Part shown: positions 20,734-29,864 of the stretch, in pieces
How positions within the stretch are numbered: position 1 is the stretch's first letter
Layout: each line of letters begins with the position of its first letter
Origin: Labrenzia sp. OB1
GTDB taxonomy: Bacteria > Pseudomonadota > Alphaproteobacteria > Rhizobiales > Stappiaceae
Direction of reading: 5' to 3'
Assembly: GCF_001624695.1 (NCBI RefSeq)
Contig: NZ_JSEP01000001.1
Span: 430,079 to 494,078, forward strand
Length of the DNA: 64,000 nucleotides
Notes under the pieces: generated by a model
Told to the model about the DNA's origin: nothing
What the model saw: only the letters and a program-made list of their open reading frames with translations
Database searches by the model: none
Made by a program: the position numbers and the translations under genes

Positions 20734-21783
20734 CTATGCGGTCACCGGAAAATGGGATCGTGTCCTGTTGGCGAAGGCCACCAGCGATAACATCACCGGC
20801 ACTTCCACCAGCACCCCGACAACTGTCGCCAGCGCGGCTCCGGAATTCAACCCGAACAGGCTGATGGCGACGGCAACCGCGAGTTCGAAGAAATTTGACG
20901 TCCCGATGAGCGCTGCCGGGGCCGCCGTATTGAACGGCACACGCCACAGATAGCCCCAGCCATAGGCAATGAAGAATATGCCATAGCTCTGGATCAGCAA
21001 CGGCACCGCGATCAACACGATAACCATCGGCTTGTCGAGAATGGTCTGCGCCTGAAATCCGAACAGCAGGACAACCGTCGCAAGCAGGCCCATGACGGAG
21101 AAGGGTTTGACCTTCCCCGTGAACGCGGCGATGCGCGCATCATTGTCGGTTCCATCCAGCGCCTTGCGCGTCAGATACCCGGCGATGAGCGGAATAATGA
21201 CATAGAGGATCACCGACAGAAGCAGCGTCTGCCACGGGACGATGATATCGGTCACGCCAAGAAGCAAGGCCGCAATCGGCGCGAAGGCGAAGACCATGAT
21301 GATGTCGTTGATCGAGACTTGAACGAGCGTGTAATTGGCATCGCCGCGCACCAGCTGGCTCCAGACGAACACCATGGCCGTGCAGGGGGCGACCCCGAGC
21401 AGGATCATTCCTGCGATGTATTCCTTCGCGGTCTGCGGATCGACAAGACCCGCGAAGACATGCTCGAAGAACAGGATGCCGAGCGCCGCCATCGTGAAGG
21501 GCTTGATCAGCCAGTTGACGACAAGGGTGATGCACAGGCCCTTCGGCTTTCTGCCGACGTCCTTCAGGGAGGCAAAATCGACGTTCACCATCATCGGGTA
21601 GATCATCACCCAGATGAGAACGGCGACGACGAGATTGACGCTTGCATATTCAAACGACGCGATCGTTTCGAAGACTGCCGGAAAAACCGCACCGAAACCA
21701 ACGCCTGCGGCAATACACAACGCGACCCACAGCGACAGATATCGCTCGAAAAACCCCATGGGTGAAGATGCTTCCTTGCTCAT
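20734..21783 (-). CDS. acr3: Arsenite efflux transporter ACR3
   Basis: 349-aa ACR3-family arsenite permease (about ten membrane helices). The conserved Cys134 in [13 protein letters not shown] (fourth helix) is the residue required for As(III) transport in this family, and the [12 protein letters not shown] segment is typical. It exports arsenite by the proton motive force. It lies 171 bp downstream of arsR on the same strand and is probably controlled by it. No arsenate reductase (arsC) or arsH gene is present in the window, so this is a minimal arsenite resistance set. Confidence 0.93.
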   Translation of the reverse strand: MSKEASSPMGFFERYLSLWVALCIAAGVGFGAVFPAVFETIASFEYASVNLVVAVLIWVMIYPMMVNVDFASLKDVGRKPKGLCITLVVNWLIKPFTMAALGILFFEHVFAGLVDPQTAKEYIAGMILLGVAPCTAMVFVWSQLVRGDANYTLVQVSINDIIMVFAFAPIAALLLGVTDIIVPWQTLLLSVILYVIIPLIAGYLTRKALDGTDNDARIAAFTGKVKPFSVMGLLATVVLLFGFQAQTILDKPMVIVLIAVPLLIQSYGIFFIAYGWGYLWRVPFNTAAPAALIGTSNFFELAVAVAISLFGLNSGAALATVVGVLVEVPVMLSLVAFANRTRSHFPVTA

Positions 21784-21954
21784 GACAATTCTTTCGTTAT
21801 TCGGTTTTCAGGCGGCTCGCAGGCTGCATCAAAGCCAGCCCCGAGCCTGCTTAACTCCCCCGGTTTTTCGCAGGACCGGGGATGTTTCAGTGAGGGACCG
21901 TTGCGCAGATGAACGGGACAGCACGTTCTTTCACGAGGTCCCCTTGCCGGGCTT

Positions 21955-22308
21955 TCAGCAATCATTCGTGCTGTCACGGGACGCCGGTCCCGTCATGTTG
22001 AGGAATGGAGCGCAGAGCTCCGGATTGCCGCCGCAGCAGTCCTGCAGCAGATAGGTCACCAGAACCTGCATGGTTTTCAGGCTCGCGCGGTAACAGATCG
22101 AACGCCCGTCCCGCTCGGCCTGCACAAGGCCGGATCGGGACAGGGCGCCCAGATGGGTCGACAGGGTGTTGGGGCGAACGTCCAGCGCATCGGAAATGGC
22201 ACCGGCGGTCATGCCTTCTTTTCCCGCTTTCACCAGCAGGCGAAAAACGTCGAGGCGGGTTTCCTGGCCGAGTGCCGCCAACGCATTCAGGGCTTCTTCT
22301 TTTTCCAT
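21955..22308 (-). CDS. arsR: ArsR/SmtB-family arsenic-responsive repressor
   Basis: About 117 aa from ATG 22308 (MEKEEALNALAALGQETRL). Winged helix-turn-helix at about 36-62 (AGAISDALDVRPNTLSTHLG). The classical ELCVCDL metal site of E. coli-type ArsR is absent; instead, cysteines 91, 92 and 99 (CCGGNPELC) near the C terminus resemble the As(III) site of Acidithiobacillus ferrooxidans-type ArsR. It should release DNA on binding arsenite and derepress acr3, the next gene downstream. An inverted repeat directly upstream is the likely operator. Longer upstream starts would cross that repeat. Confidence 0.92.
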   Translation of the reverse strand: MEKEEALNALAALGQETRLDVFRLLVKAGKEGMTAGAISDALDVRPNTLSTHLGALSRSGLVQAERDGRSICYRASLKTMQVLVTYLLQDCCGGNPELCAPFLNMTGPASRDSTNDC

Positions 22309-22329
22309 ATTTCGAGAATACCCGAAATA
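22308..22329 (-). promoter_or_regulatory. Candidate ArsR operator
   Basis: Inverted repeat TATTTCG (22308-22314), 8-nt spacer, CGAAATA (22323-22329), touching the arsR start codon. Position and symmetry fit an autoregulatory ArsR site; inferred only. Confidence 0.5.
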
Positions 22330-22452
22330 ACGAAGAAAGCAACTCCCCGATGCCTGTTTCTTCACCGGATACGAGAAAGACGCCCTGCAAGCGCGCACAA
22401 ACGTTGCCCCGAGAGCATGACTCCTGCTCGCAGGAACACTTTCTGCGTGACT

Positions 22453-22481
22453 CCCCGGCCAAGCGCAGCGCTGAGCCGGGG
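22453..22481. repeat. REP-like intergenic palindrome
   Basis: Nested hairpin: outer arms CCCCGGC (22453-22459) and GCCGGGG (22475-22481), inner arms AGCGC/GCGCT. It resembles the GC-rich extragenic palindromes scattered in Hyphomicrobiales genomes. It lies in the 333-bp gap between arsR and the end of the dpp operon. Confidence 0.5.
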
Positions 22482-22565
22482 TCCACTCGTTTCCAGAGAG
22501 TCGCCTGTGTGTCTCCAGAGACCGTTCCGGTCGGAGCACGCCAGAGCAAACCCGCCCTCGTCGAC

Positions 22566-22588
22566 CCGGCTCGACAAAATCGAGCCGG
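22566..22588. terminator. Stem-loop after the dpp operon (possible terminator)
   Basis: Perfect arms CCGGCTCGA (22566-22574) and TCGAGCCGG (22580-22588) with a CAAAA loop, 53 bp beyond the dppF stop. On the dpp strand no U-run follows, so it may end or protect the transcript rather than act as a classical intrinsic terminator. Confidence 0.4.
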
Positions 22589-22641
22589 ACAGATCAAGAG
22601 GGGGTGTGCCCGCTCAAAACACTTATTGCCGGGCGAGTGCC

Positions 22642-23478
22642 TCAGGCTGCCTTGGCGGCCAACCGTTTACGGATGCTTTCGGCGTCCGCCCGAGGCGTCG
22701 CCGCAAAAAGGGTTTTGGTGTAATCGTGCTGCGGATTGTCGAACACATCGTCCCGCGTGCCGTATTCCACCACCTCGCCGAAATACATCACCATCACCTT
22801 GTCCGCGAGATAGCGCACGACGGACAGATCGTGGGAGATGAACACATAGGTCAGCCCCATCTCGTCCTGAAGATCCGCCAGCAGGTTGAGGATCTGCGCC
22901 TGGACGGACAGGTCCAGGGCGGAGACCGGTTCATCGAGAACCAGCAGCTTCGGCTGCAGCATGATGGCCCGGGCAATCGCGACACGCTGGCGCTGACCGC
23001 CGGAGAACATATGCGGATAGCGGCCGTAGTGTTCCGGCTGAAGGCCGACCTTCTCCAGCATCTGGAGCGCAAGATCCCGGCGCTCGGCAGCCGGCATGTC
23101 CGTGTTCAGCAGCAGGGGCTCTTCCAGAACGTGACCGATTTTCTGACGCGGGTTCAGCGAACCGTAAGGGTTCTGGAAAACAATCTGCACCTTCTGGCGC
23201 ATCTCTTTTGAAATGCCGGTTTTGGCAATATCCATCAAGAGGCCGTCGATCTCGATGCTGCCGGAACTCTGCGCGTCGATCATGGTCAGCATGCGCGCCA
23301 GGGTGGACTTGCCGCAGCCGCTCTCCCCCACGACGGCAAGCGTCGAGCCGCGTTTCACATCGAAACTGACGCCTTTGACAGCAGTCAGTGTCGAGCCCTT
23401 CTTGAACATCCCGCCGCTGATGTCATAGGTGCGGTAGAGGTCGCGGACCTTGAGTATTACATCGTCGGACAATTTCAA
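22642..23478 (-). CDS. dppF: Dipeptide/oligopeptide ABC transporter ATP-binding protein DppF
   Basis: 278 aa, ATPase of a peptide importer (Opp/Dpp class). Walker A VVGESGCGKSTLARM near residue 49, QNPYGSLNPRQK Q-loop near 100, signature FSGGQRQRV near 157, Walker B LLVLDEPVSALD near 177 and FISHDLS near 211. The start is a TTG: 23478 overlaps the dppD stop (TTGA), while a second TTG at 23472 has better spacing from GGGAGGG. It is the last gene of dppABCDF and shares an ATPase pair with DppD. Confidence 0.92.
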   Translation of the reverse strand: MKLSDDVILKVRDLYRTYDISGGMFKKGSTLTAVKGVSFDVKRGSTLAVVGESGCGKSTLARMLTMIDAQSSGSIEIDGLLMDIAKTGISKEMRQKVQIVFQNPYGSLNPRQKIGHVLEEPLLLNTDMPAAERRDLALQMLEKVGLQPEHYGRYPHMFSGGQRQRVAIARAIMLQPKLLVLDEPVSALDLSVQAQILNLLADLQDEMGLTYVFISHDLSVVRYLADKVMVMYFGEVVEYGTRDDVFDNPQHDYTKTLFAATPRADAESIRKRLAAKAA

Positions 23479-24311
23479 AACCCTCCCGCTTCGGCAAAGT
23501 CGCTGACCGTCGGCAGACGGTCGCCTGTCGCATTTTCCGGCAGCGCCGAAAGAAGCGCCTGCGTGTACGGGCTGTTGGGGTTTTCGAACAGCGAAAGCAC
23601 ATCGGCTTCCTCCATTTTTCGTCCCTTGTATTGAACGATCACGCGATCTGCGGTCTCCGCGACCACGCCCATGTCATGGGTGATCATGATGAGGCCCATG
23701 CCGCTGTCCTGCTGCAACTGAACCAGAAGATCCAGGATCTGTTTCTGGATGGTCACGTCCAGCGCTGTGGTCGGCTCATCCGCGATCAGAAGCTTCGGTG
23801 CACAGGCGATCGCCATGGCAATCATCACGCGCTGGCACTGCCCGCCGGACATCTGATGCGGAAAGGCATTGATCCGCCCTTCCGGATCGGGAATGCCGAC
23901 CGAGGTCAAGAGCTCGATGGCCCGGTCCTTGATCTGCCTGCCCCTCAGGCGTGTATGGGTCTTCAGGGTTTCGCCGAGTTGAAAACCGACCGTAAAGCAC
24001 GGGTTCAGGCTGGCAATGGGTTCCTGGAAGATCATCGAAATGTCCTTCCCGATTACCCTGCGGCGCTCACGGACGGAAAGGGTCCTGAGGTCCGTGCCCT
24101 CAAAGTCCATCTTGTCAGCGGTGATCGTCGCGCTGTCCGGCAAGAGCCCCATGGTCGCCAGCATGGCAACCGATTTCCCCGAACCGGACTCTCCTACAAT
24201 GGCCAGCACTTCACCGGCATCGACCGTATAGTCGACACCGTCCAGCGCCCTGAACGGCCCTTTCGCGGTGTCGAATTCGATCCGCAGGTTCCTGATTTCA
24301 AGAAGAGACAT
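23475..24311 (-). CDS. dppD: Dipeptide ABC transporter ATP-binding protein DppD
   Basis: 278 aa from ATG 24311 ([13 protein letters not shown]). Walker [13 protein letters not shown] near residue 40, [11 protein letters not shown] near 94, signature MSGGQCQRV near 152 (Gln-Cys-Gln instead of Gln-Arg-Gln) and Walker [13 protein letters not shown]. The C terminus includes the oligopeptide-type extension that binds an iron-sulphur cluster in some family members, though only an ordinary [11 protein letters not shown] segment is evident here. The start has GGAGCTGAGGA upstream. The frame is open far 5' into dppC, which is not coding. It pairs with DppF. Confidence 0.92.
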   Translation of the reverse strand: MSLLEIRNLRIEFDTAKGPFRALDGVDYTVDAGEVLAIVGESGSGKSVAMLATMGLLPDSATITADKMDFEGTDLRTLSVRERRRVIGKDISMIFQEPIASLNPCFTVGFQLGETLKTHTRLRGRQIKDRAIELLTSVGIPDPEGRINAFPHQMSGGQCQRVMIAMAIACAPKLLIADEPTTALDVTIQKQILDLLVQLQQDSGMGLIMITHDMGVVAETADRVIVQYKGRKMEEADVLSLFENPNSPYTQALLSALPENATGDRLPTVSDFAEAGGF

Positions 24312-24316
24312 GGTCC

Positions 24317-25246
24317 TCAGCTCCTCTTCAGTTTCGGATCGAGCGCATCGCGCAATCCGTCGCCGACCAGGTTGATGGCAAGCACGGTGATCAGGATGGC
24401 AAGGCCCGGAAAGGTGACGACCCACCATGCGCGCAGGATGAACTCGCGCGCCTCGGCCAGCATGGTGCCCCATTCGGGCGTGGGCGGCTGGGCCCCCATG
24501 CCGAGAAAGCCAAGCGCCGCCGCATCCAGAATGGCGTTGGAAAACGACAGGGTCGCCTGAACGATCAGCGGTGCAAGGCAGTTCGGCAGGATCGTCTTGA
24601 ACATCAAACGGAAATGTCCGGCGCCGGCCACCTTCGCCGCGACCACATAGTCGCGCGAGCGTTCCGCCATGACTGCGGCCCGGGTCAGGCGCACGAAATG
24701 CGGCTGCAGCACCAGGGCGATGGCGATCATCGCATTGACCAGACCCGGCCCGAGGATCGCCACAAGCACCAGGGCAAGCAACAGCGAGGGAAAGGCCAGA
24801 ATGATGTCCATGACCCGCATGATGAACGTATCGACCGCGCCGCGCACATACCCGGCGATGAGGCCGAGAACGATTCCGCCGACCAGAGCGATGCTGACGA
24901 CGACGACGCCAATGAAGAGCGAGAAGCGCGCGCCGAAGATCAGGCGGGAAAGCATATCGCGGCCGACCGCGTCCGTTCCCAGAAGAAAAGCGGCCTTGCC
25001 CCCCTCTTCCCACACCGGCGGCACCAGGAAACTGTCCCGGTACTGGACGTCCGGATTATGAGGGGCGACGAACGGAGCGAAAATCGCCACCAGAACCAGC
25101 AGGGAAAAGACCATCAGACCGAGAACGGCACCCTTGTTCTGCGAAAAATAGTACCAGAATTCGGAAAGTTGCGCCCTGGTGGCATTGCGGCTTTCCATTT
25201 CGAGCCTGAATGTATCGGCCTTCGCGGCCGGAGAGGTTTTTGTCAT
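24317..25246 (-). CDS. dppC: Dipeptide ABC transporter permease DppC
   Basis: 309-aa inner-membrane permease of a peptide importer. After a cytosolic N terminus of about 40 residues and a first membrane helix comes the OppC-type stretch DAVGRDMLSRLIFGARFSL near 112. The EAA-type loop is RDYVVAAKVAGAGHFRLMF near 210, and several further helices follow. It starts 18 bp after dppB ends and stops 5 bp before the dppD start codon, as expected for a tight operon. It forms the translocation channel with DppB. Confidence 0.93.
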   Translation of the reverse strand: MTKTSPAAKADTFRLEMESRNATRAQLSEFWYYFSQNKGAVLGLMVFSLLVLVAIFAPFVAPHNPDVQYRDSFLVPPVWEEGGKAAFLLGTDAVGRDMLSRLIFGARFSLFIGVVVVSIALVGGIVLGLIAGYVRGAVDTFIMRVMDIILAFPSLLLALVLVAILGPGLVNAMIAIALVLQPHFVRLTRAAVMAERSRDYVVAAKVAGAGHFRLMFKTILPNCLAPLIVQATLSFSNAILDAAALGFLGMGAQPPTPEWGTMLAEAREFILRAWWVVTFPGLAILITVLAINLVGDGLRDALDPKLKRS

Positions 25247-25264
25247 TGTTCTTAAACCCTCGGC

Positions 25265-26272
25265 TCAGTTGTAGCGGATGCGCGGATTGATCAGGCCGTA
25301 GAGCACATCCACGATGAGATTGACCAGCATGATGATGCCGGCGATCAGCAGAAGGCCGCCCTGAACGACGAAATAGTCCCGGCGTGAAATGCTGTCGACC
25401 AGCCATTTGCCGATGCCCGGCCAGGAGAAGATGGTTTCCGTTAGGATGGCGCCGGCCAGCAGCACTCCGACCTGGAGACCGATGGTGGTCACCACGGGAA
25501 TGAGCGCGTTGCGCAGCGCATGAAGACCGATCACCGATCTCGGCGGCAACCCCTTCGCCCGGGCCGTGCGCACATAATCCTCGCCCAGAACTTCAAGCAT
25601 GGCGGAGCGGGTCTGACGGGCAATCACCGCGAGCGGAATTGTCGCCAGCACGATGGACGGCAATATGAGATGCCGGACCGCGGACAGGAATGCGCCCTTT
25701 TCCCCCGACAACAGACTGTCGATCAGCATGAAACCGGTCGGTTGCGGAAAGAAATACAGAAGCGAGATCCGTCCGGACACCGGGGTCCACTGCAGGATGC
25801 CGGAAAACAGGATGATCAGCAGCAGCCCCCACCAGAAGATCGGCATGGAGTAGCCGATGAGCGCCGTCCCCATGACCGCCTGGTCGGCGATCGAACCGCG
25901 TTTGACGGCAGCGTAGATGCCGGCGGGAATGCCGAGGCAGACCGCGAGAATGATGGCACAGAGCGCAAGTTCGGCGGTGGCGGGAAACAGCGTCATGAAC
26001 TCGTCGAGCACAGGCTTTTTCGAGGCGAAGGACGTCCCCAGATCACCCTGAAAAATACCGGCGATGTAGTCGATATACTGCCGCCAGAGCGGCTGGTCGA
26101 AACCCATCTGCTCCAGAAGCTGGGCCTTGCGTTCCGGCGAAATGCCGCGTTCTCCGGCAAGAAGATCCAGCGGATCGCCCGGCAGAAGACGGATGAACGA
26201 GAAGGCGACCAGGGTGACACCGAAAAACGTCGGTATCAGAAGTCCGAGCCGGCCGAAAAGAAAGCGAAACAT
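25265..26272 (-). CDS. dppB: Dipeptide ABC transporter permease DppB
   Basis: 335 aa from ATG 26272 (MFRFLFGRLGLLIPTFFGVT), the typical DppB opening with a membrane helix; the longer frame to 26311 adds an implausible tail. LLPGDPLDLL near residue 30 and the EAA loop EDYVRTARAKGLPPRSVIG near 220 are family hallmarks. It pairs with DppC. A strong hairpin separates it from dppA, so it is probably made at a lower level than the binding protein. Confidence 0.93.
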   Translation of the reverse strand: MFRFLFGRLGLLIPTFFGVTLVAFSFIRLLPGDPLDLLAGERGISPERKAQLLEQMGFDQPLWRQYIDYIAGIFQGDLGTSFASKKPVLDEFMTLFPATAELALCAIILAVCLGIPAGIYAAVKRGSIADQAVMGTALIGYSMPIFWWGLLLIILFSGILQWTPVSGRISLLYFFPQPTGFMLIDSLLSGEKGAFLSAVRHLILPSIVLATIPLAVIARQTRSAMLEVLGEDYVRTARAKGLPPRSVIGLHALRNALIPVVTTIGLQVGVLLAGAILTETIFSWPGIGKWLVDSISRRDYFVVQGGLLLIAGIIMLVNLIVDVLYGLINPRIRYN

Positions 26273-26344
26273 GTCAGATTCCAGATACGAAGAACCAGCG
26301 GAAACCGTCATATGTCATGATGGATTCCACCGGTCATAATGTCT

Positions 26345-26374
26345 GAAGGCGCCGGCATCGCTGCCGGCGCCTTC
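26345..26374 (-). terminator. Strong hairpin between dppA and dppB (attenuator or 3' stabiliser)
   Basis: Perfect 13-bp arms GAAGGCGCCGGCA (26345-26357) and its complement (26362-26374), loop TCGC, 16 bp after the dppA stop. No U-run follows on the operon strand. Such hairpins commonly stabilise the binding-protein part of ABC operon messages or reduce downstream expression. Confidence 0.6.
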
Positions 26375-26390
26375 GAGGATTCAGGCGGAT

Positions 26391-27995
26391 TTACTCCGCG
26401 ATATCCACACCGTCGAACCAATGGCCGCCAAGCGGGTCCATGACATAACCGGTGACCTTGGAGGACATCGGCATGAAGACGACGGAATGCGCGATAGTCG
26501 CCCACGGAGCCTGTTCCTTGAAGACAACCTGAGCCTCTTCGTAGAGCTTGGTGCGCTCTGCTTTGTCGGTCACGGTCTTCGCTTTCTGGATGAGAGCTTC
26601 GAAGTTCTCGTCGCACCACTGTGCGCGGTTGGAACCACCAACGCCGTCACAGCCAAGCAGAACGGCAAGGAAGTTGTCCGGGTCGCCATTGTCGCCGGTC
26701 CAGCCGAGCAGAACGGCTCCATCGCGATCGACTTCCTTGGAACGGGACAGATACTCACCCCATTCGTAGGAAACGATCTCCACATTCACCCCGACTTTCG
26801 CGAAGTCGGCCTGAATGACCTCCGCCATGCGGCGGGCATTCGGGTTGTAGGGGCGCTGGACGGGCATTGCCCAGATCTTCATGGACAGATCGGAGACACC
26901 GGCAGCTTCCAGCATTTCCTTTGCCAGATCCGGATTGTAGTCGTCGTCCTCGATCGCGTCGTTATAGGACCACATGGTCGGCGGGATCGGGTTCTTTGCC
27001 GCCTGGCCGGAGCCCTGGAACACGGCATCGAGGATCGCCTGCTTGTTGATTGCGTGGTTCAGCGCCTTGCGGACTTCCGCCTTGTCGAACGGAGCCACCT
27101 TGGTGTTATAGGCAAGGTAACCGACGTTCAGGCCCTGCTGTTCCATCAGCGTCAGATTGCTGTCGTCCCTGATGTCCGCAACATCGGCCGGAGCCGGATA
27201 TGGCATTACATGGCACTCGCCCGCCTTCAGCTTCTGCAGACGAACCGCTGCGTCCGGCGTGATGGCGAAGACCAGATTATCGACTGGCTGTTTGCCGTTC
27301 CAGTAGTCGGCGAACGCCTCATAGCGGATCACGGCATCTTTCTGATAGCCGACAAACGCAAACGGACCGGTGCCGACAGGCTCCTGGTTGAGCTGCTCCT
27401 TGGTGCCGGCAGCTTCCAGCTGGTCGGCGTATTCAGCCGACAGGATCGACGCGAAGTCCATCGCCAGGTTGGCGACCATCGGAGCTTCCGGCCGGTTCAG
27501 CACGAACTTCACCTGGTAATCGTCAACTTTCACGATTTCCTTGATGAGATCCGGCATGGACATGCCGTTGAAATATTCCCAGGCGGCACCCGGGGTATAT
27601 TCATGCCACGGGTTGTCTTTCTTCAACTGCCGCTCGAACGAGAAAACCACGTCGTCGGCATTGAAATCACGTGTCGGTGTGAAGAAACTCGTCGTGTGGA
27701 ATTTCACGCCCTTGCGAAGGTTGAACGTGTATTCCAGCCCGTCTTCGGAAACTTCCCAGCTCTCCGCAAGACCCGGCAGAACTTCTGTCGTTCCGCGCTT
27801 GAATTCAACCAGACGGTTGTAAATGGGCTTGGAGGACGCGTCGAATGTCGTTCCGGCGGTGTAGAGGGCGGTGTCGAAGCCTTCAGGCGAACCTTCCGAG
27901 CAATAAACCAGGGTTTTTGCAGACGCGCCCGTTGCCGCGATCACGGCAAGGCTGGCGCCAAGAAGGGTTGCCTTCAAGGTTTTTTGAAAATTCAT
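26391..27995 (-). CDS. dppA: Dipeptide-binding periplasmic protein DppA
   Basis: 534 aa from ATG 27995, with AGGGGAG about nine bases upstream. Signal peptide residues 1-26 (ending near ASA-KTL), then the SBP family 5 fold: EGFDTALYTAGTTFDASS near 38 and VLPGLAESWEVSEDGLEYTF near 70. The C-terminal GWTGDNGDPDNFLAVLLGC segment matches E. coli DppA-like proteins. It captures di- or oligopeptides, or related ligands such as haem or delta-aminolaevulinate, and delivers them to DppBC. First gene of the operon; its promoter should lie within the AT-rich 300 bp upstream. Confidence 0.93.
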   Translation of the reverse strand: MNFQKTLKATLLGASLAVIAATGASAKTLVYCSEGSPEGFDTALYTAGTTFDASSKPIYNRLVEFKRGTTEVLPGLAESWEVSEDGLEYTFNLRKGVKFHTTSFFTPTRDFNADDVVFSFERQLKKDNPWHEYTPGAAWEYFNGMSMPDLIKEIVKVDDYQVKFVLNRPEAPMVANLAMDFASILSAEYADQLEAAGTKEQLNQEPVGTGPFAFVGYQKDAVIRYEAFADYWNGKQPVDNLVFAITPDAAVRLQKLKAGECHVMPYPAPADVADIRDDSNLTLMEQQGLNVGYLAYNTKVAPFDKAEVRKALNHAINKQAILDAVFQGSGQAAKNPIPPTMWSYNDAIEDDDYNPDLAKEMLEAAGVSDLSMKIWAMPVQRPYNPNARRMAEVIQADFAKVGVNVEIVSYEWGEYLSRSKEVDRDGAVLLGWTGDNGDPDNFLAVLLGCDGVGGSNRAQWCDENFEALIQKAKTVTDKAERTKLYEEAQVVFKEQAPWATIAHSVVFMPMSSKVTGYVMDPLGGHWFDGVDIAE

Positions 27996-28252
27996 CAAAC
28001 TGTTCTCCCCTTGATGAAGAAGCTGGGGCCCTGCATCGTTAAGATCGTGCAATGGAATTAAGCCCGAGCCAGCGCAAACTAAGGCGGTTTTTTGTTTGAA
28101 AATCAACTACCAACATATTTCTAATTTGGCCCCTTTTTTGAAATATTTTTTCTGGGTAAGCCATGCTGACGTAGTGTTTTAACAACTTACCGGTACCGGA
28201 ATGGAAACTGATACCGCACGGGATCCTGTTTTCCGGATAAATCCAAAGCGTT

Positions 28253-28286
28253 GAAAACAAATAGACTCTCCCGTTGACGAGAGTCT
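28253..28286 (-). terminator. Intrinsic terminator of glpK
   Basis: Arms AGACTCTC (28263-28270) and GAGAGTCT (28279-28286), loop CCGTTGAC. On the minus strand the stem is followed by TATTTGTTTTC, a T-rich run. It begins 10 bp after the glpK stop. Confidence 0.75.
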
Positions 28287-28295
28287 GCCTGTTTA

Positions 28296-29789
28296 TCAAT
28301 CAGAAGTGGATTTCGTCCGGTTCACTGCATCCTTCCAACCGGACAGCAGACGAAGCCGTTCACTTTCCTGTAACCGGGGCTCGAACCGCCTATCCAGCTT
28401 CCATTGCGCGGAAAAAGCGTCCGCTCCCGGCCAGACGCCTGCTTTCGATCCTGCCAGCCAGGCAGCCCCCAGCGCCGTCGTCTCCGCAACTGTGGGCCGA
28501 TCGACCGGGGCCCCAAGAATGTCGGCCAGAAACTGCATCGTCCAGTCGGACGCCGACATGCCCCCGTCGACGCGCAGAACCGGCGGTTTCGCATCGGGCC
28601 AGTCGGCACGCATGGCGTCCAGCAGATCGCCCGTCTGGAAGCCGACGCTCTGCAGGACGGCCCTGGCGATCTCCTTCGGACCCGTGTTCCGGGTCAGCCC
28701 GAACATCGCGCCGCGGGCGTCCGCATCCCAATAGGGCGCGCCGAGCCCGACAAATGCCGGAACCAGATAGACGTCCTGAGTCGAATCGGCCTGCTCGGCC
28801 AGCCCCTGTGTCTCGCCCGCGCTGTCGATGAGACCAAGTCCGTCCCGCAGCCACTGAACAGCCGCGCCGGCGACAAAGATCGATCCCTCGAGCGCATAGG
28901 TTGTCTTGCCGTCAAGGCGATAGGCAATCGTCGTCAGCATGCGGTTTTTCGACCGGACAGGCGTCTCCCCGGTATTCATCAGTGCAAAACAGCCGGTCCC
29001 GTAAGTGGATTTCACCATGCCCGGATTGAAGCAGGCCTGGCCCAGCGTTGCCGCTTGCTGATCGCCCGCCACACCCAGGATCGGCAGCGGCCGGCCAAAG
29101 AGATCCGGCGCGCTGAATCCGAAGTCGTCCGCGCTGTCCCTGACCTGCGGAAGCAGGCTCATGGGAATCCCCAGCAACCGGCAAAGGTCTTCGTCCCACG
29201 CGTTCTCATGGATATTGTAGATCAGGGTGCGCGAGGCATTTGTGGCATCGGTGGCGTGCACCTTGCCTCCGGTGAGATGCCAGATCAGCCAGGTGTCGAC
29301 CGTCCCGAAAGCCAGTTCGCCCCGTTCCGCCCTCTCGCGGACGCCCGCGACATTGTCCAGGATCCAGGCGATTTTCGTACCGGAGAAATAGGGATCCAGC
29401 AGCAGTCCGGTCTTGGCCGAAAACGTTTCCTCAAGCCCCTCACTCCGCAGTCTGGCACAAGTGTCCGAAGTCCTGCGGTCTTGCCAGACGATTGCGTTAT
29501 AGACCGGTTCGCCGGTGGACCGGTCCCAGATCAGGGTTGTCTCCCGCTGGTTGGTGATCCCGATCGCGGCGACGTCCGCGCCTCCCTGCGGCGCCTTTTC
29601 CAAAGCTTCCCGGCAAACTTCCAGCGTGCTGTCCCAGATATCGGAAGGGGAATGCTCCACCCAGCCCGATTTTGGAAAATACTGTTTGAATTCCTGCTGC
29701 CCTGAACTGACGCTGGTGAAGTCCTCTGCGAAGACAATCGCACGGCTTGACGTCGTACCCTGGTCGATTGCCAAAACAAGTCCGGCCAT
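28296..29789 (-). CDS. glpK: Glycerol kinase
   Basis: 497 aa, full length for the FGGY sugar-kinase family. [12 protein letters not shown] at about residues 8-19 is the phosphate-binding loop; [14 protein letters not shown] and [14 protein letters not shown] in the middle and [19 protein letters not shown] near the C terminus are GlpK hallmarks. It phosphorylates glycerol to sn-glycerol 3-phosphate in the cytosol, feeding GlpD, encoded directly upstream (75 bp gap). No glpF or other glycerol facilitator is nearby. A GlpR-like repressor at 50.5 kb is the likely regulator. Confidence 0.96.
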   Translation of the reverse strand: MAGLVLAIDQGTTSSRAIVFAEDFTSVSSGQQEFKQYFPKSGWVEHSPSDIWDSTLEVCREALEKAPQGGADVAAIGITNQRETTLIWDRSTGEPVYNAIVWQDRRTSDTCARLRSEGLEETFSAKTGLLLDPYFSGTKIAWILDNVAGVRERAERGELAFGTVDTWLIWHLTGGKVHATDATNASRTLIYNIHENAWDEDLCRLLGIPMSLLPQVRDSADDFGFSAPDLFGRPLPILGVAGDQQAATLGQACFNPGMVKSTYGTGCFALMNTGETPVRSKNRMLTTIAYRLDGKTTYALEGSIFVAGAAVQWLRDGLGLIDSAGETQGLAEQADSTQDVYLVPAFVGLGAPYWDADARGAMFGLTRNTGPKEIARAVLQSVGFQTGDLLDAMRADWPDAKPPVLRVDGGMSASDWTMQFLADILGAPVDRPTVAETTALGAAWLAGSKAGVWPGADAFSAQWKLDRRFEPRLQESERLRLLSGWKDAVNRTKSTSD

Positions 29790-29864
29790 GGCGCTCCTCC
29801 CTTTGTTCTTTTTTATTTCACCGCAATTGTCAGCCAGTCCGGCAGACCGCGCCTATATGGCGGA

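Noticed and set aside
24312..25013. 5' extension of dppD into dppC
   Set aside because: The dppD family start and ribosome site are at 24311; the upstream part is out of frame with dppC and Arg-rich, without similarity.
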